Shown: in pieces, positions 25,491 to 34,216 of the stretch
Layout of the letters: each line of letters opens with the position of its first letter
How positions within the stretch are numbered: the stretch's first letter is position 1
Program-made: the position numbers and the translations under genes
Notes under the pieces: model-generated
What the model was told of the DNA's origin: nothing
Database searches by the model: none
The model's input: the letters and a program-made list of their open reading frames with translations, nothing else
Assembly: GCF_024606265.1 (NCBI RefSeq)
Contig: NZ_JAHHPP010000379.1
Coordinates: 1-64,000, forward strand
Length of the DNA: 64,000 bases
Direction: 5' to 3'
From: Endozoicomonas sp. SESOKO1
GTDB taxonomy: Bacteria; Pseudomonadota; Gammaproteobacteria; Pseudomonadales; Endozoicomonadaceae

Positions 25491-26264
25491 ATGGATAGGC
25501 ATAAAAAATCAGTTCTCAGATTAATTGTTATGGCCGGGCTATCCGTTGCGCTGGCTTCCCCGGTGACGGCTGAAGATGTCATGGTCCGGGGCAATATGCT
25601 TTCTGTGAGCGAAAATTATGAGTCTGCTGGTATCGATAACGCTGGCTCACTCAACGTAGATGGAAATATGAATGTCAACGGTCCTTTTACCAATAGAGCT
25701 GGTGGCTCAGTTAATGTCTCCAGGGGGCTGAATATTTCCGGAAGTACATTGACGGCCACCAATGGGGGAACACTCACTGCCGGAAGTTACTGGAGTGATG
25801 GGCACTTTATCAATAATATGGGAGCGGTAGCATCCCTTGGGGTGATGAACAGCAGCGGTAATGTAACGAATAAAGGTACGTTATCGTTTGAGCAAGGATC
25901 CGTCGTTGCTGACTTTAATGGCTCCGGAGGAACCACGTATATCACCATAACAGACCTGAATTATTTTCAGGATGATTATAATAGGAATAAGCCCCTGCTT
26001 AAGGCCACTGGAAGAATCCGACTTGATTCTGACTCAAAGATCGTTATCAACGTATCCGAAGATGTGCTGCCCCGTACCATGAATGATGTTGTTATTGCCC
26101 TTAGCGGTGAATACCTGGAGTTTAATCACAGCTCGGAAAACTACATGTTTGATCGCACGCACCGTTTTATCACTTCTGGCAATGACTTTATGGTAGTGGA
26201 ACATATCGAGATGAGTGTCTATGGCATCAGAGCCAACCTTAGAGTGAAAAGGAAAAAACAGTAA
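25491..26264 (+). CDS. Secreted beta-solenoid-like protein
   Basis: A 257-residue protein with a signal peptide (MDRHKKSVLRLIVMAGLSVALASPVTA). An AAGGA site about 11 bases before the ATG supports this start. The next 120 residues have the repetitive N/G/T pattern of autotransporter passenger domains (GIDNAGSLNVDGNMN, FTNRAGGSVNVSRG, VTNKGTLSFEQGS), which suggests a right-handed beta-helix. No C-terminal 12-strand barrel is present; the end (VYGIRANLRVKRKKQ) is basic. It may be periplasmic or a surface or secreted protein, or a truncated adhesin. Neighbours are leftward, so it is transcribed alone. Confidence 0.75.
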   Translation: MDRHKKSVLRLIVMAGLSVALASPVTAEDVMVRGNMLSVSENYESAGIDNAGSLNVDGNMNVNGPFTNRAGGSVNVSRGLNISGSTLTATNGGTLTAGSYWSDGHFINNMGAVASLGVMNSSGNVTNKGTLSFEQGSVVADFNGSGGTTYITITDLNYFQDDYNRNKPLLKATGRIRLDSDSKIVINVSEDVLPRTMNDVVIALSGEYLEFNHSSENYMFDRTHRFITSGNDFMVVEHIEMSVYGIRANLRVKRKKQ

Positions 26265-26294
26265 CCAGGAGGCTGTCGCGAAACCCGGAGAACC

Positions 26295-29200
26295 TTATTG
26301 AGGATGCATCATCGCAAGCAGTACTTCGATAAAGGCCTTCCTTCTGGCTTGGTAGTCATTAACATGCTGATTAGCCGATAGCCAGCTGCTAACTCTGCAC
26401 TCAAAGTCATTACGACAAACATGGCTATGCAGTTTCATTTGCAGATTCCTGGTAAGTGCGTGAAGTCGTTGTTGTTCTCTCTGAAGCTGGTTACTCTGGC
26501 AGTCTGGTTTTCCGGTTTTTCCCTGAGAGTGCAGAGCGATGAAATGCCTGGCTTTATTCAGGGTAAGCAGGGAGCGTATCAGCAATCCATAGATACGTTC
26601 CCCGTTGTTTTGGGGTTTGTTAAAAAGAATGGTTCGGGGTAAGTCAAATACTGCTCCGTTTAGCAACTGCTCTGTCAGCGGATCAAGGTTATCAACGAGG
26701 TGTTGCAGGGTATCGTTTAGTAATTGAGTTTCTTCAGCAAACGACAAATGCCATACCGGCCTCTCAACGCCGGGAACCCGAACGGCCAGTCTTGCTGCAT
26801 TTTCACAGGTTAGTCTGGCGTCAATACTGACCTGAAACCCCATGGCTTTGGTACCTAAATCACCGTCTTTGAGTTGAATATTGTAGGCTTTTGGGAGCCT
26901 GATCGCCTGACATCCCGGGATTGGCCAGATGATTATGGTTTTGGGGATTTCTGAATCCTGGCTGGTGTTAAGTGCCTGCAGCTTTGCAAAGAGTGTTCTG
27001 GCAGACTCTTCGGTCATACAGATAATGTCAATATCTTTAAATGTTGAGCAGAGGTGCTGTAAAAAACGCGCGAATGAACCGGTAATCAGTAGGCGAGGAG
27101 TGCTATAGGTCCCATTGATTTCCTGAATAATCTCCAGCGCTTTCAACGTCAGGGCATTTAATCGCGGAACCTGTTCATCCGGAAAACCCGGTTCACCTGT
27201 TTTTGACCATGGCTTAAAGGTTTGCGCCGCACTGGCGGTAACGGCCTGAGTGGCGGGTGTATTTTCTGTTTTATCCCGGTATTCCCTGATCTGACAGGGG
27301 AATGGACTTTCCATGTCAGGACTGACAGCGGAGACTTTTACCGGTTTTGCTCTTCGACCAGTGCTCTCAGAATCGGGGACCACGTCGGGTAGGCGGTTTC
27401 TATGTCCATAGACGTCACTTTCTCGTGTAAACAGTAACTCATCCATTATGTTGGCTTCGGAGCTCCATATTTCAAGCCAGCAACCTAAACCATGGCGAAG
27501 CTTGCTTCCTTCTGGAAAACCCTGGAGACACCCCAGAACCTGGACCTTATGGATTTGTTGCCCATGGACTGGCTGGTTGGTGATATAACAGTGTGCCAGG
27601 AAGAAGAAATGAATGCGTGAGTTCTGAAATGAGGGTCTCAGTATTTTGATGGAACGCAATACCTGTTCCGCTGATACCCTATGATGATCAATTGTCAGCT
27701 CATGATTCATGGCCATGAATGTCAATATGGATTGCAGTCGGTAGTGCTCTTCATCTTTAACCAGTACATTGTTCAGGATTTGCCAGGCTTCCTGAAGTAA
27801 ATCCTGGGCTTCGTCCGTTTCATCGTACCACTGGGGTTGTTTCACCTTTTGCATCAGGTATCTGGCTTGTCTTGCTGAATGATTCCCGGGTGCTTCATTA
27901 AACGCATTTAATATGTCCCTGTTATCCAGATAGTTGCCATTCAATTCTGTTGCACTCAATGACAGCAGGGAGTAAAAAATAGCTCTTTCGAGTAACCAGC
28001 CACCGCGTTGGTAATCCTTTACCACCGACTCCGGTGTGACCTGCTGGCCATTCAATGTCAGGCCCCTCAGGCAGCATTCCGCCCTGAAGCGCACCAGCTC
28101 CAGCGTTGCATTGGCTTCCTGATAATCCAAAGCCACCGCCTCCGGTGTGATCAGCTGGCCATTCAATGGCAGGCCCTTCAGGCAACATTGTTCCTTAAAA
28201 CGCGCTATTCCCAGTTTGCCTTCCGGGCTATCCGGGAATTCCTTAACCACGGCATCCGGTGTGATCAGCTGGCCATTCAATGGCAGGCTCTTCAGGCAAC
28301 ATTGTTCCTTAAAACGCGCTATCCCCAGTTTGCCTTCCGGACTGTCCGGGTAATCCTTAACCACCGCATCCGGTGTGACCGGCTGACCATTCAACGGCAG
28401 TCCCCTCAGACAACATTCCGCTTTGAAGCGCGCCCGCTCCAGCGTTGCCCTGGCTGCCTGAAAATCCTTAACCACCTCACCCGGTGTGACCTGCTGACCA
28501 TTCAACGGCAGTCCCCTCAGGCAGCATTCTGCCTTGAAACGGGCAATTTCCAGTTTTGCTCTGGTTTCCTGATAATGCCTAACCACCGTATCCGGTTTGA
28601 TCTGCTTGCCACTCAACGGCAGGCCCCTCAGGCAACATTCTTCCTTAAAGCGCGCAATCCCCAGTTTGCCCTCTGGACTGTCCGGGAAATCCCTAACCAC
28701 CGCATCCGGTGTGACCTGCTGGCCATTTAACTCCAGCCCCCTGAGGCAGCACTCCGCTTTGAAACGCGCCAGCTCCAGTGTTGCCTTAATAGCCTGAAAA
28801 TCCTGGGCCACCGCATCCGGTGTGACCTGCTGGCTATTTAACTCCAGCCTCCTCAGGCAACATTCCTCTCTGAAGCGCGCTATGCCCAGTTTACCGTCCG
28901 GACTATCCGGGTAATCCTTGACCACCGCATCCGGTGTGACCTGCTGGCCATTTAACAACAGCCCTTTCAGGCAGCATTGTTCCTTGAAGTGCGCTCTGCC
29001 CAGTTTACCTTCCCGACTACCCGGGAAACTCCTGGCCACCGCATCCGGTGTGACCTGCTGGCCATTCAACAGCAGGCCTCTGAAGCAACATTCCTGCTTG
29101 AAACGTGCCAGCTCCAGGGGGACTCTGGCTGCCTGAAAATCCTTGACCACTGCATCCGGAGGAACCAGCTGGCCAGCCAACCGCAGGCCCCTCAGGCAAC

Positions 29201-30551
29201 ATTCCGCCTTGAAGCGCGCTATCCCCAGTTTACCCTCCGGACTATCCGGGAAATTCTTAAGCACTGCATCCGGTGTGACCTTCTGGCCATTTAACAACAG
29301 GCCATTCAGGCAACATTGTCCCATAAAGCGCACTATCCCCAGTTTGCCTTCGGGACTATCCGGGAAATTCCTGAGCACCGCTTCCGGTGTGACTTGCTGG
29401 TCATTCAAGAACATGCCACTCAGACAATATTGCTGCTCAAAGAGCGCTATACCCAGTTTACCTTCGTGACTATCCGGGAAACTCTTTACCACTGAATCCG
29501 GTGTGACCGGCTGGCCATTCAACGTCAGGCCCCTCAGGCAGCATTCTGCTTTGAAGCGTGCCAGCTCCAGTATTGCCCAGGCGGCCTGAAGCCCCTTAAC
29601 CACCGCTTCCGGTGTGACCCGCTGGCCATTCAATGGCAGGTTCCTCAGGCAGCATTCCTCTTTGAAGCGCATTATTCCCAGTTTGTCTTCCGGACTATCC
29701 TGAAAACCCTTAATCACCGCCTCCGGTGTGACCTGCTGGCCATCCAACGGCATGCCCCTGAGGCAACATCGTTCTTTAAAGCGCGCTACCCCCAGTTTGC
29801 CCTGCGGACTATCCGGGAAACTCCTGACCACCGAATCCGGTGTAACCAGCCTGCCATTCAAGGGCAGGCCCCTCAGGCAACACTGTTCCTTAAAGCGTGC
29901 CAGTTCCAGTATTGCCCTGGCTCCCTGATAACCCTTAACCACCATAGCCGGTGTAACCTGCTGGCCACCCAACGGCAGGTCTTTCAGGCAACATTGTTCC
30001 TGAAAGCGCGTTATCCCCAGTTTGCCTTCCGGACTATCGGGGAAAGCCTTAACCACCATATCCGGTGTGACCTGCTGGCGATTCAGCGACAGGCCCCTCA
30101 GGCAACATTCCGCTTTGAAGCGCGCTATGGCCAGTTTGTACTTATTATACCGGTCCGGCACCCGGTTGAATTCCTGAATGACCTGATCCGGGGTTACTTT
30201 TCTATTGTCGTGTAGAATGTGCTGTAAGCAGAGTTTTTGCAGGAAGAAGCCACCTCTCAGTGACGTTGTATCTTTTCTATAGGCAGTAAGCACATCAGCC
30301 GGGGTGATTTTACGTCTTTGCAACTGCCTGTTATTCCAGAAGGCGTTTTCAAGATGCTTGCCATCGTTTGGAGTAGAGGCGGCAGTTCTATAAGACGGAT
30401 GGCTTGAGACTCTTTTGCCGTTAAATTTGCCGTTAAATTTGCCGTTAAACGTACTGCCGTTGGGAACCCTGCCTGCGCCAGCTTGTGGGGCAGCACAGCC
30501 AGCACGCTTCGGGTGGGAGGATGCGGTTGCTTTCAGAATAAAACCCTGCAC
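26295..30551 (-). CDS. Giant 36/37-residue repeat protein with nucleotidyltransferase-like motif
   Basis: 1418 residues, GTG start at 30551 by default (no in-frame ATG near it) and supported by a sigma-E-like element 22 bases upstream. N-terminus: a short NGKF triplet repeat, then from residue 80 about 21 repeats, mostly 36 or 37 residues, with core QVTPDAVVKDFPDSPEGKLG and ARFKxxCCLRGLxLNG, probably paired helices; two types (xDSPEGKLGIARF and QAARATLELARF) are interspersed. After about residue 870 the repeats degenerate. At residues 1157-1177, TGS, 13 residues and DIDII match the hG[GS]x9-13DhDh motif of nucleotidyltransferases (G1158, S1159, D1173, D1175); D1244 in VSIDARL is a candidate third acid. 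Known NTase-fold effectors make an AMP- or UMP-transferring toxin or effector possible; this is inference. Confidence 0.75.
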   Translation of the reverse strand: MQGFILKATASSHPKRAGCAAPQAGAGRVPNGSTFNGKFNGKFNGKRVSSHPSYRTAASTPNDGKHLENAFWNNRQLQRRKITPADVLTAYRKDTTSLRGGFFLQKLCLQHILHDNRKVTPDQVIQEFNRVPDRYNKYKLAIARFKAECCLRGLSLNRQQVTPDMVVKAFPDSPEGKLGITRFQEQCCLKDLPLGGQQVTPAMVVKGYQGARAILELARFKEQCCLRGLPLNGRLVTPDSVVRSFPDSPQGKLGVARFKERCCLRGMPLDGQQVTPEAVIKGFQDSPEDKLGIMRFKEECCLRNLPLNGQRVTPEAVVKGLQAAWAILELARFKAECCLRGLTLNGQPVTPDSVVKSFPDSHEGKLGIALFEQQYCLSGMFLNDQQVTPEAVLRNFPDSPEGKLGIVRFMGQCCLNGLLLNGQKVTPDAVLKNFPDSPEGKLGIARFKAECCLRGLRLAGQLVPPDAVVKDFQAARVPLELARFKQECCFRGLLLNGQQVTPDAVARSFPGSREGKLGRAHFKEQCCLKGLLLNGQQVTPDAVVKDYPDSPDGKLGIARFREECCLRRLELNSQQVTPDAVAQDFQAIKATLELARFKAECCLRGLELNGQQVTPDAVVRDFPDSPEGKLGIARFKEECCLRGLPLSGKQIKPDTVVRHYQETRAKLEIARFKAECCLRGLPLNGQQVTPGEVVKDFQAARATLERARFKAECCLRGLPLNGQPVTPDAVVKDYPDSPEGKLGIARFKEQCCLKSLPLNGQLITPDAVVKEFPDSPEGKLGIARFKEQCCLKGLPLNGQLITPEAVALDYQEANATLELVRFRAECCLRGLTLNGQQVTPESVVKDYQRGGWLLERAIFYSLLSLSATELNGNYLDNRDILNAFNEAPGNHSARQARYLMQKVKQPQWYDETDEAQDLLQEAWQILNNVLVKDEEHYRLQSILTFMAMNHELTIDHHRVSAEQVLRSIKILRPSFQNSRIHFFFLAHCYITNQPVHGQQIHKVQVLGCLQGFPEGSKLRHGLGCWLEIWSSEANIMDELLFTRESDVYGHRNRLPDVVPDSESTGRRAKPVKVSAVSPDMESPFPCQIREYRDKTENTPATQAVTASAAQTFKPWSKTGEPGFPDEQVPRLNALTLKALEIIQEINGTYSTPRLLITGSFARFLQHLCSTFKDIDIICMTEESARTLFAKLQALNTSQDSEIPKTIIIWPIPGCQAIRLPKAYNIQLKDGDLGTKAMGFQVSIDARLTCENAARLAVRVPGVERPVWHLSFAEETQLLNDTLQHLVDNLDPLTEQLLNGAVFDLPRTILFNKPQNNGERIYGLLIRSLLTLNKARHFIALHSQGKTGKPDCQSNQLQREQQRLHALTRNLQMKLHSHVCRNDFECRVSSWLSANQHVNDYQARRKAFIEVLLAMMHPQ
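28015..30215 (-). repeat. Tandem coding repeats of 108/111 bp
   Basis: About 20 tandem in-frame units inside the giant gene, recognisable on the plus strand by recurring TCCGGTGTGACC and CTCAGGCA(A/G)CATTC stretches. High similarity between units should favour copy-number change and assembly errors. Several long plus-strand reading frames here are only shadows of these units. Confidence 0.9.
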
Positions 30552-30572
30552 ACATAGACTATAAATACCGTG

Positions 30573-30601
30573 ATTTGACCGCTAAATGATTATTAGGTTC
30601 A
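30573..30601 (-). promoter_or_regulatory. Sigma-E-like promoter element (copy 3)
   Basis: Minus strand: TGAACCT (30601-30595), 16 bases ending GCGG, then TCAAAT (30578-30573). It stands 22 bases before the GTG start of the giant repeat gene. The -35 box differs from the others at one inner base. Confidence 0.6.
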
Positions 30602-30831
30602 CTCCATTATGGTGTGTCAGGGGGAGCGACAAACATTTCCCGCTATTGTGGGCCGACCTGTGTCAGTGCCTGAATTCCTTTCCTGTGGCCAGAGAAAACC
30701 TGCTTTCTTTTTTCCACCATTCACCTGTCAGCAATGCCAACCGGAAAGCAACCTTAATCATCCGGGTTAACTGGTTTGCTGATAATTCTGACTATACTTC
30801 CCTGCAAATACGACATTGAGATGAGGTGTTT

Positions 30832-31284
30832 ATGTCCGCTGAGCAGCAGGCCGTAGTGGCCAAGTTGAACCAGATTCTGGAGCATGAGTTGGCAGGGGTT
30901 GTTCGATACAGTCACTATAGCTTTATGGTTTTTGGCTATAGCCGGATTCCTATTGTCGGGTGGTTTCGTTCAGCAGCAACAGAAACGTTGAATCATGCGT
31001 ATGAAGCCGGTGAAATGATCACTTACCTGGGGGAGCATCCATCTCTTGGCATTGGTGGTCTTCTGGAAACCTCAAAACATGATATTCACGACATCCTTAT
31101 GGAGTCCCTGGATTTTGAAAAGCAGGGTGTAAAGTACTATTACGATCTATTGGAGGTTGCTGAGAAAAGTAAGCTGGTTGTGGTCGAAGAGTATGCTCGT
31201 CGCTTAATTGCTGATGAAGAAACTCATATAGGCGACATCGATAAAATGTTGAGGAAACCGGGGGCGATCGCCAGTGTCGTTTAG
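30832..31284 (+). CDS. Bacterioferritin-like (ferritin superfamily) protein
   Basis: A 150-residue four-helix ferritin-like protein. Metal-site residues typical of bacterioferritin are visible: LNQILEHELAGVVRYSHY in helix A, ETLNHAYEAGEMITYLGEH in helix B, a DILMESLDFEKQGV stretch in helix C and ARRLIADEETHIGDIDKML in helix D. A GAGGTG site precedes the ATG at 30832. It probably stores iron or protects against peroxide. It is a housekeeping-type gene in the middle of the accessory block. Confidence 0.82.
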   Translation: MSAEQQAVVAKLNQILEHELAGVVRYSHYSFMVFGYSRIPIVGWFRSAATETLNHAYEAGEMITYLGEHPSLGIGGLLETSKHDIHDILMESLDFEKQGVKYYYDLLEVAEKSKLVVVEEYARRLIADEETHIGDIDKMLRKPGAIASVV

Positions 31285-31626
31285 CAAAGATCAATGGCGA
31301 ACCGCTTCAATACAGTGAGTTCAATTTCCTTCAAGGTATTGATATGAGTGGCCCGGATATAAACCGGAGGCGCTTCATCGTGTTCAAGCGCCTCTTTCCA
31401 GTGTATAGACATGTATGAAAATTAATACTGGTGAGCCGGTGGCCATCTTTGAATATGGTGGTGCTTGTATCATTGACGTCCAATAACAGGGTATTTTTAT
31501 TGTCAATCGTTGTAACCGTGTGGCATCGAAAAATGGAGACCGCTTTATTCGTTAAAAACACTTCCTGGCTTGCGTCAATCGCAGGGTACTGCAGGCTGGT
31601 TACTGAGTCAGATTTTATACAGTTAT

Positions 31627-32481
31627 TCATTGCACCAGTCCATTTGAGAGAACGCATTGTGGCCTGGGAGACTTCTGGTGCTTTGCGTAATCGGGATTGT
31701 TATGGTAGCGCTTTCTCTGGCGCTCCCTCAGGCGCTCTGCGAAGGCTGCATCGCTGTGGTAGCGCTCCCTCAGGCGAGCACTTTGGCGTTTTTTGTAAGC
31801 GGGATTCTGATGATATTGTCTTTTGCGAACTCTTTCGCGCTCTGCGAAATCAGGATCATTCCTGTAGCGTTCCTTTTTCAGTTCATTTTGGCGTTTGTTG
31901 TAGGCGGGATCTTTGCGAAGCGCTCTCTGCCGCTCCCTCAAGTACTTCCTCTGACGGTCTGCGAAATCAGGATCATTCCTATAGCGTTCCCTTTGGCGTG
32001 CCTTTTGGCGCTCTGCGAAATCAGGATCATTCTGGTAGCGCCATTTTTTTTGCTTCTTTTTGTGCTCAATCTTGTGCTCAATCAGTGAATTTTGTGAGGT
32101 TGCTTGCCCTGAACTTAAAATAGACTGGATTGAAAAACGTTCATTGGCGGGAATGTATCCGGGGGAGTGATCATTATTAACAGGCTCATTTCTAACCGTA
32201 TAATCAAGTGATTGATCTACAGTATGATCTCCTGCGATGACTATCGATCTTTTTTCCAGCCGGGGAGCATTAAGACGATTATCAAAAGGCATCGTTGACT
32301 GCTGAAAGCAGTTGTTGGCAGTTTTATCGGTACGCATGGCACATAGAATATTCGCTGCCTCTACAACGTCACGGGAGAAGGCCTGGCCTGATATACCAGA
32401 ATCGGAAAAGCCAGTACCATGCAAATAAGAAGAGCTGTCAGGAGCTACACTTATCAGAACGGGAAAAGCAGGGTTATCCAT
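31627..32481 (-). CDS. Basic repeat protein, family B (copy 2)
   Basis: A 284-residue relative of the genes at 3781 and 33176, family unknown. Shared N-terminal blocks: SDSGISGQAFSRDVVEAANILCAM (near residue 26), RLEKRSIVIAGD and GYIPANERFSIQSIL. From about residue 145 it has 7-8 basic repeats with core RYRNDPDFAERQRxRxR. The reading frame ends in a non-repetitive QCVLSNGLVQ; a 108-codon frame (31331-31657) overlaps the end but has no support. A perfect copy of the promoter element precedes the gene, and no ribosome-binding site is visible. Confidence 0.7.
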   Translation of the reverse strand: MDNPAFPVLISVAPDSSSYLHGTGFSDSGISGQAFSRDVVEAANILCAMRTDKTANNCFQQSTMPFDNRLNAPRLEKRSIVIAGDHTVDQSLDYTVRNEPVNNDHSPGYIPANERFSIQSILSSGQATSQNSLIEHKIEHKKKQKKWRYQNDPDFAERQKARQRERYRNDPDFADRQRKYLRERQRALRKDPAYNKRQNELKKERYRNDPDFAERERVRKRQYHQNPAYKKRQSARLRERYHSDAAFAERLRERQRKRYHNNPDYAKHQKSPRPQCVLSNGLVQ

Positions 32482-32510
32482 TAATAATTATTGAGTTACT
32501 GAACTCCAGC

Positions 32511-32539
32511 TTAAGACCTCTTCATCTTATAAAAGTTCC
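32511..32539 (-). promoter_or_regulatory. Sigma-E-like promoter element (copy 4)
   Basis: Minus strand: GGAACTT (32539-32533), 16 bases starting TTATAAGA and ending GAGG, then TCTTAA (32516-32511). The leader to the ATG at 32481 is about 22 bases with no Shine-Dalgarno sequence. Confidence 0.72.
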
Positions 32540-32621
32540 TTCTATTCACGCTCCATTCAAAATTTATGTTAACCAACTATAAAGATTTGCTGTGAGAGCT
32601 ATATAAATGCTTTGACCCGGC

Positions 32622-33140
32622 TTAAAATGAATTATTCTTGTGGCGCTCCCTCTCTATCATTCTCTTGCGCTCTGCATAAACGGGATCATTCTGGTATCGT
32701 TCCTTTTGTTGCTGCTTTTGGCGCTCTGCGGAGGCGGGATTATTCTGGTAACGTTCCCTTCTCTTCTTTCTCTGGCGTTCTGCAAAATCAGGATCACTCT
32801 GGTGCCTCACCTTTGAACGCACAATTATTGATGAGTTGCCCTCACCAATGCCTTCTTCAGCGTGGGGCGTCTGATTATCACTTGTCGTCTGGTCTGGCGG
32901 GTTAACTACGGCAACTGGTGGTAAATCCGGTAGGCCAGAGGGTGCTGCATGAGTGTTCGTTAGCTGATACTCTGGATCCGAATGGATTGCAGTTGATGAT
33001 TGTGCATCAATATCGGTGTCATGATCAGGATTCCAGGGGACATATTCATCAAGTAGTGATTGTGGTATGTCAGAAATATCAGTTCCGATAAAATCAGCTG
33101 GATTGTCAAGTATTGGTGAATCAATATTGGAATCATTCTG
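32622..33140 (-). pseudogene. 5'-truncated repeat gene
   Basis: An open frame of 173 codons without a start. Reading from 33140: QNDSNIDSPILDNPADF, DISDIPQSLLDEY (like DLPDIPQSILDDD in the protein at 22870), an acidic/polar linker, then three family B repeats (RERYQNNPASAERQ, KERYQNDPVYAERK) to a stop at 32622. So a family A-like N-terminal block is joined to family B repeats. Just upstream the frame reads GER-stop-QND, as if the tyrosine of the RERYQND repeat core had become TAA. The structure points to recombination inside repeats, then decay. Confidence 0.7.
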
Positions 33141-33175
33141 TTAGCGCTCCCCTGGCGTTCCGGGCAAGTGGCCCT

Positions 33176-34183
33176 TTATTTTGGTGCACTCTTTGGTGTT
33201 TTACGCAATTGAAGGCTATTCTGGTAGCGCTCCCTTTGTCGCCCCCTTTCGCGTTCAGCAAAATCGGGATCATTCTTGTAACGCTTCCTTCGGCGCTCCC
33301 TTTCGTGCTTCAAGAAAGCGGGATCTTTACGAAGCTCTCTTTGACGCTCCTTTTGGCGCTCAGCGTAAGCGGGATCATTATGATAACGCTCTTTGTTGTA
33401 TTTTTTCAGGCGCTCTGCATAAGCGGGATCATTCTGGTATCGCCCCCTGTTGCGCTTTGCATAATCGGGATTATTCTGTTGGCGCGCTCTTTCCAGCTTT
33501 CTCTGGTGCTCAAGGTAAGCGGGATCTTTGCGAAGCTTGCTTTGCCGTTCCCTGATGCGACACCTTTGGCGTTCTGCGAAAGCGGGATCATTCTGGTAGC
33601 GCTTCCTGTTGCGCTCCCTTATGCTTTCTGCGAAAGCAGGATCATTCCGATAGCGCTCCCGGTTGCGCTCCTTTCTATGCTGCCTTTGTCGCTCAGCATA
33701 AGTGGAATCGTCATGATGCTCCCCTTGGCATTCCAGTGTCAGGGAGTGACTTTCATCTGACTTTCCAACGCTTGACCGGGCTAAATCAATTGACTTGGAA
33801 AAAATATCAGTACGACCCTGATTGCTGGTAACCTGACGGGCAAGTTCTAAAGGTGGGTGAAGGTTGTTGTTGACAATTGGTAAGCATTGTGATTGATCTC
33901 CTGCAGTATGGCTATCAACGATGGCTATTGATCTTTTTTCCAGCCTGGGATGATCAAATGGATTATGAAAAAGCGCCGTTGTCTGATGAAGGTCATTTCC
34001 GATTGGTTTATCAGTGCACATCGAACAAAGAATATTTGCGGCTTCTACTACTTCACGGGAAAGTGCCCTGACTGATATTCCAGATTCAGAAAAAAAAGTA
34101 TCTTGAAAATAAAGAAAGGGATCAGCAACTTCATTTAATTGAGCAGAAGAAGCAGGACTGTAGTCTTGCGAAAGACTTTTCAT
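33176..34183 (-). CDS. Basic repeat protein, family B (copy 3)
   Basis: About 335 residues. I prefer the ATG at 34183, which has an AAAGGA site 12 bases upstream; a GTG at 34216 directly after the previous stop is also possible. Shared N-terminal blocks: FFSESGISVRALSREVVEAANILC and RLEKRSIAIVDSHT. From about residue 165 it carries some nine basic repeats with core RYQNDPAFAERQRxRxR, alternating with LRKDPAYLEHQRK. It is the second gene of an operon with 34217, pairing a family A with a family B gene. Confidence 0.68.
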   Translation of the reverse strand: MKSLSQDYSPASSAQLNEVADPFLYFQDTFFSESGISVRALSREVVEAANILCSMCTDKPIGNDLHQTTALFHNPFDHPRLEKRSIAIVDSHTAGDQSQCLPIVNNNLHPPLELARQVTSNQGRTDIFSKSIDLARSSVGKSDESHSLTLECQGEHHDDSTYAERQRQHRKERNRERYRNDPAFAESIRERNRKRYQNDPAFAERQRCRIRERQSKLRKDPAYLEHQRKLERARQQNNPDYAKRNRGRYQNDPAYAERLKKYNKERYHNDPAYAERQKERQRELRKDPAFLKHERERRRKRYKNDPDFAERERGRQRERYQNSLQLRKTPKSAPK

Positions 34184-34216
34184 AAACTCTTTTTCCTTTG
34201 CTTGCTGACTTTTCAC

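Noticed and set aside
28008-29469. Several plus-strand frames of 60-240 codons in the giant repeat gene
   Set aside because: They are the antisense reading of the tandem coding repeats and recur with the same period.
28015-30215. Regular repeats that could suggest a CRISPR array
   Set aside because: The units are 108/111 bp, in frame, and similar throughout, without unique spacers. They encode protein repeats.
31331-31657. 108-codon minus-strand frame after the family B gene at 31627
   Set aside because: It overlaps that gene's end by 31 bases and shows no recognisable domain or ribosome-binding site. It may be chance or an out-of-frame tail.
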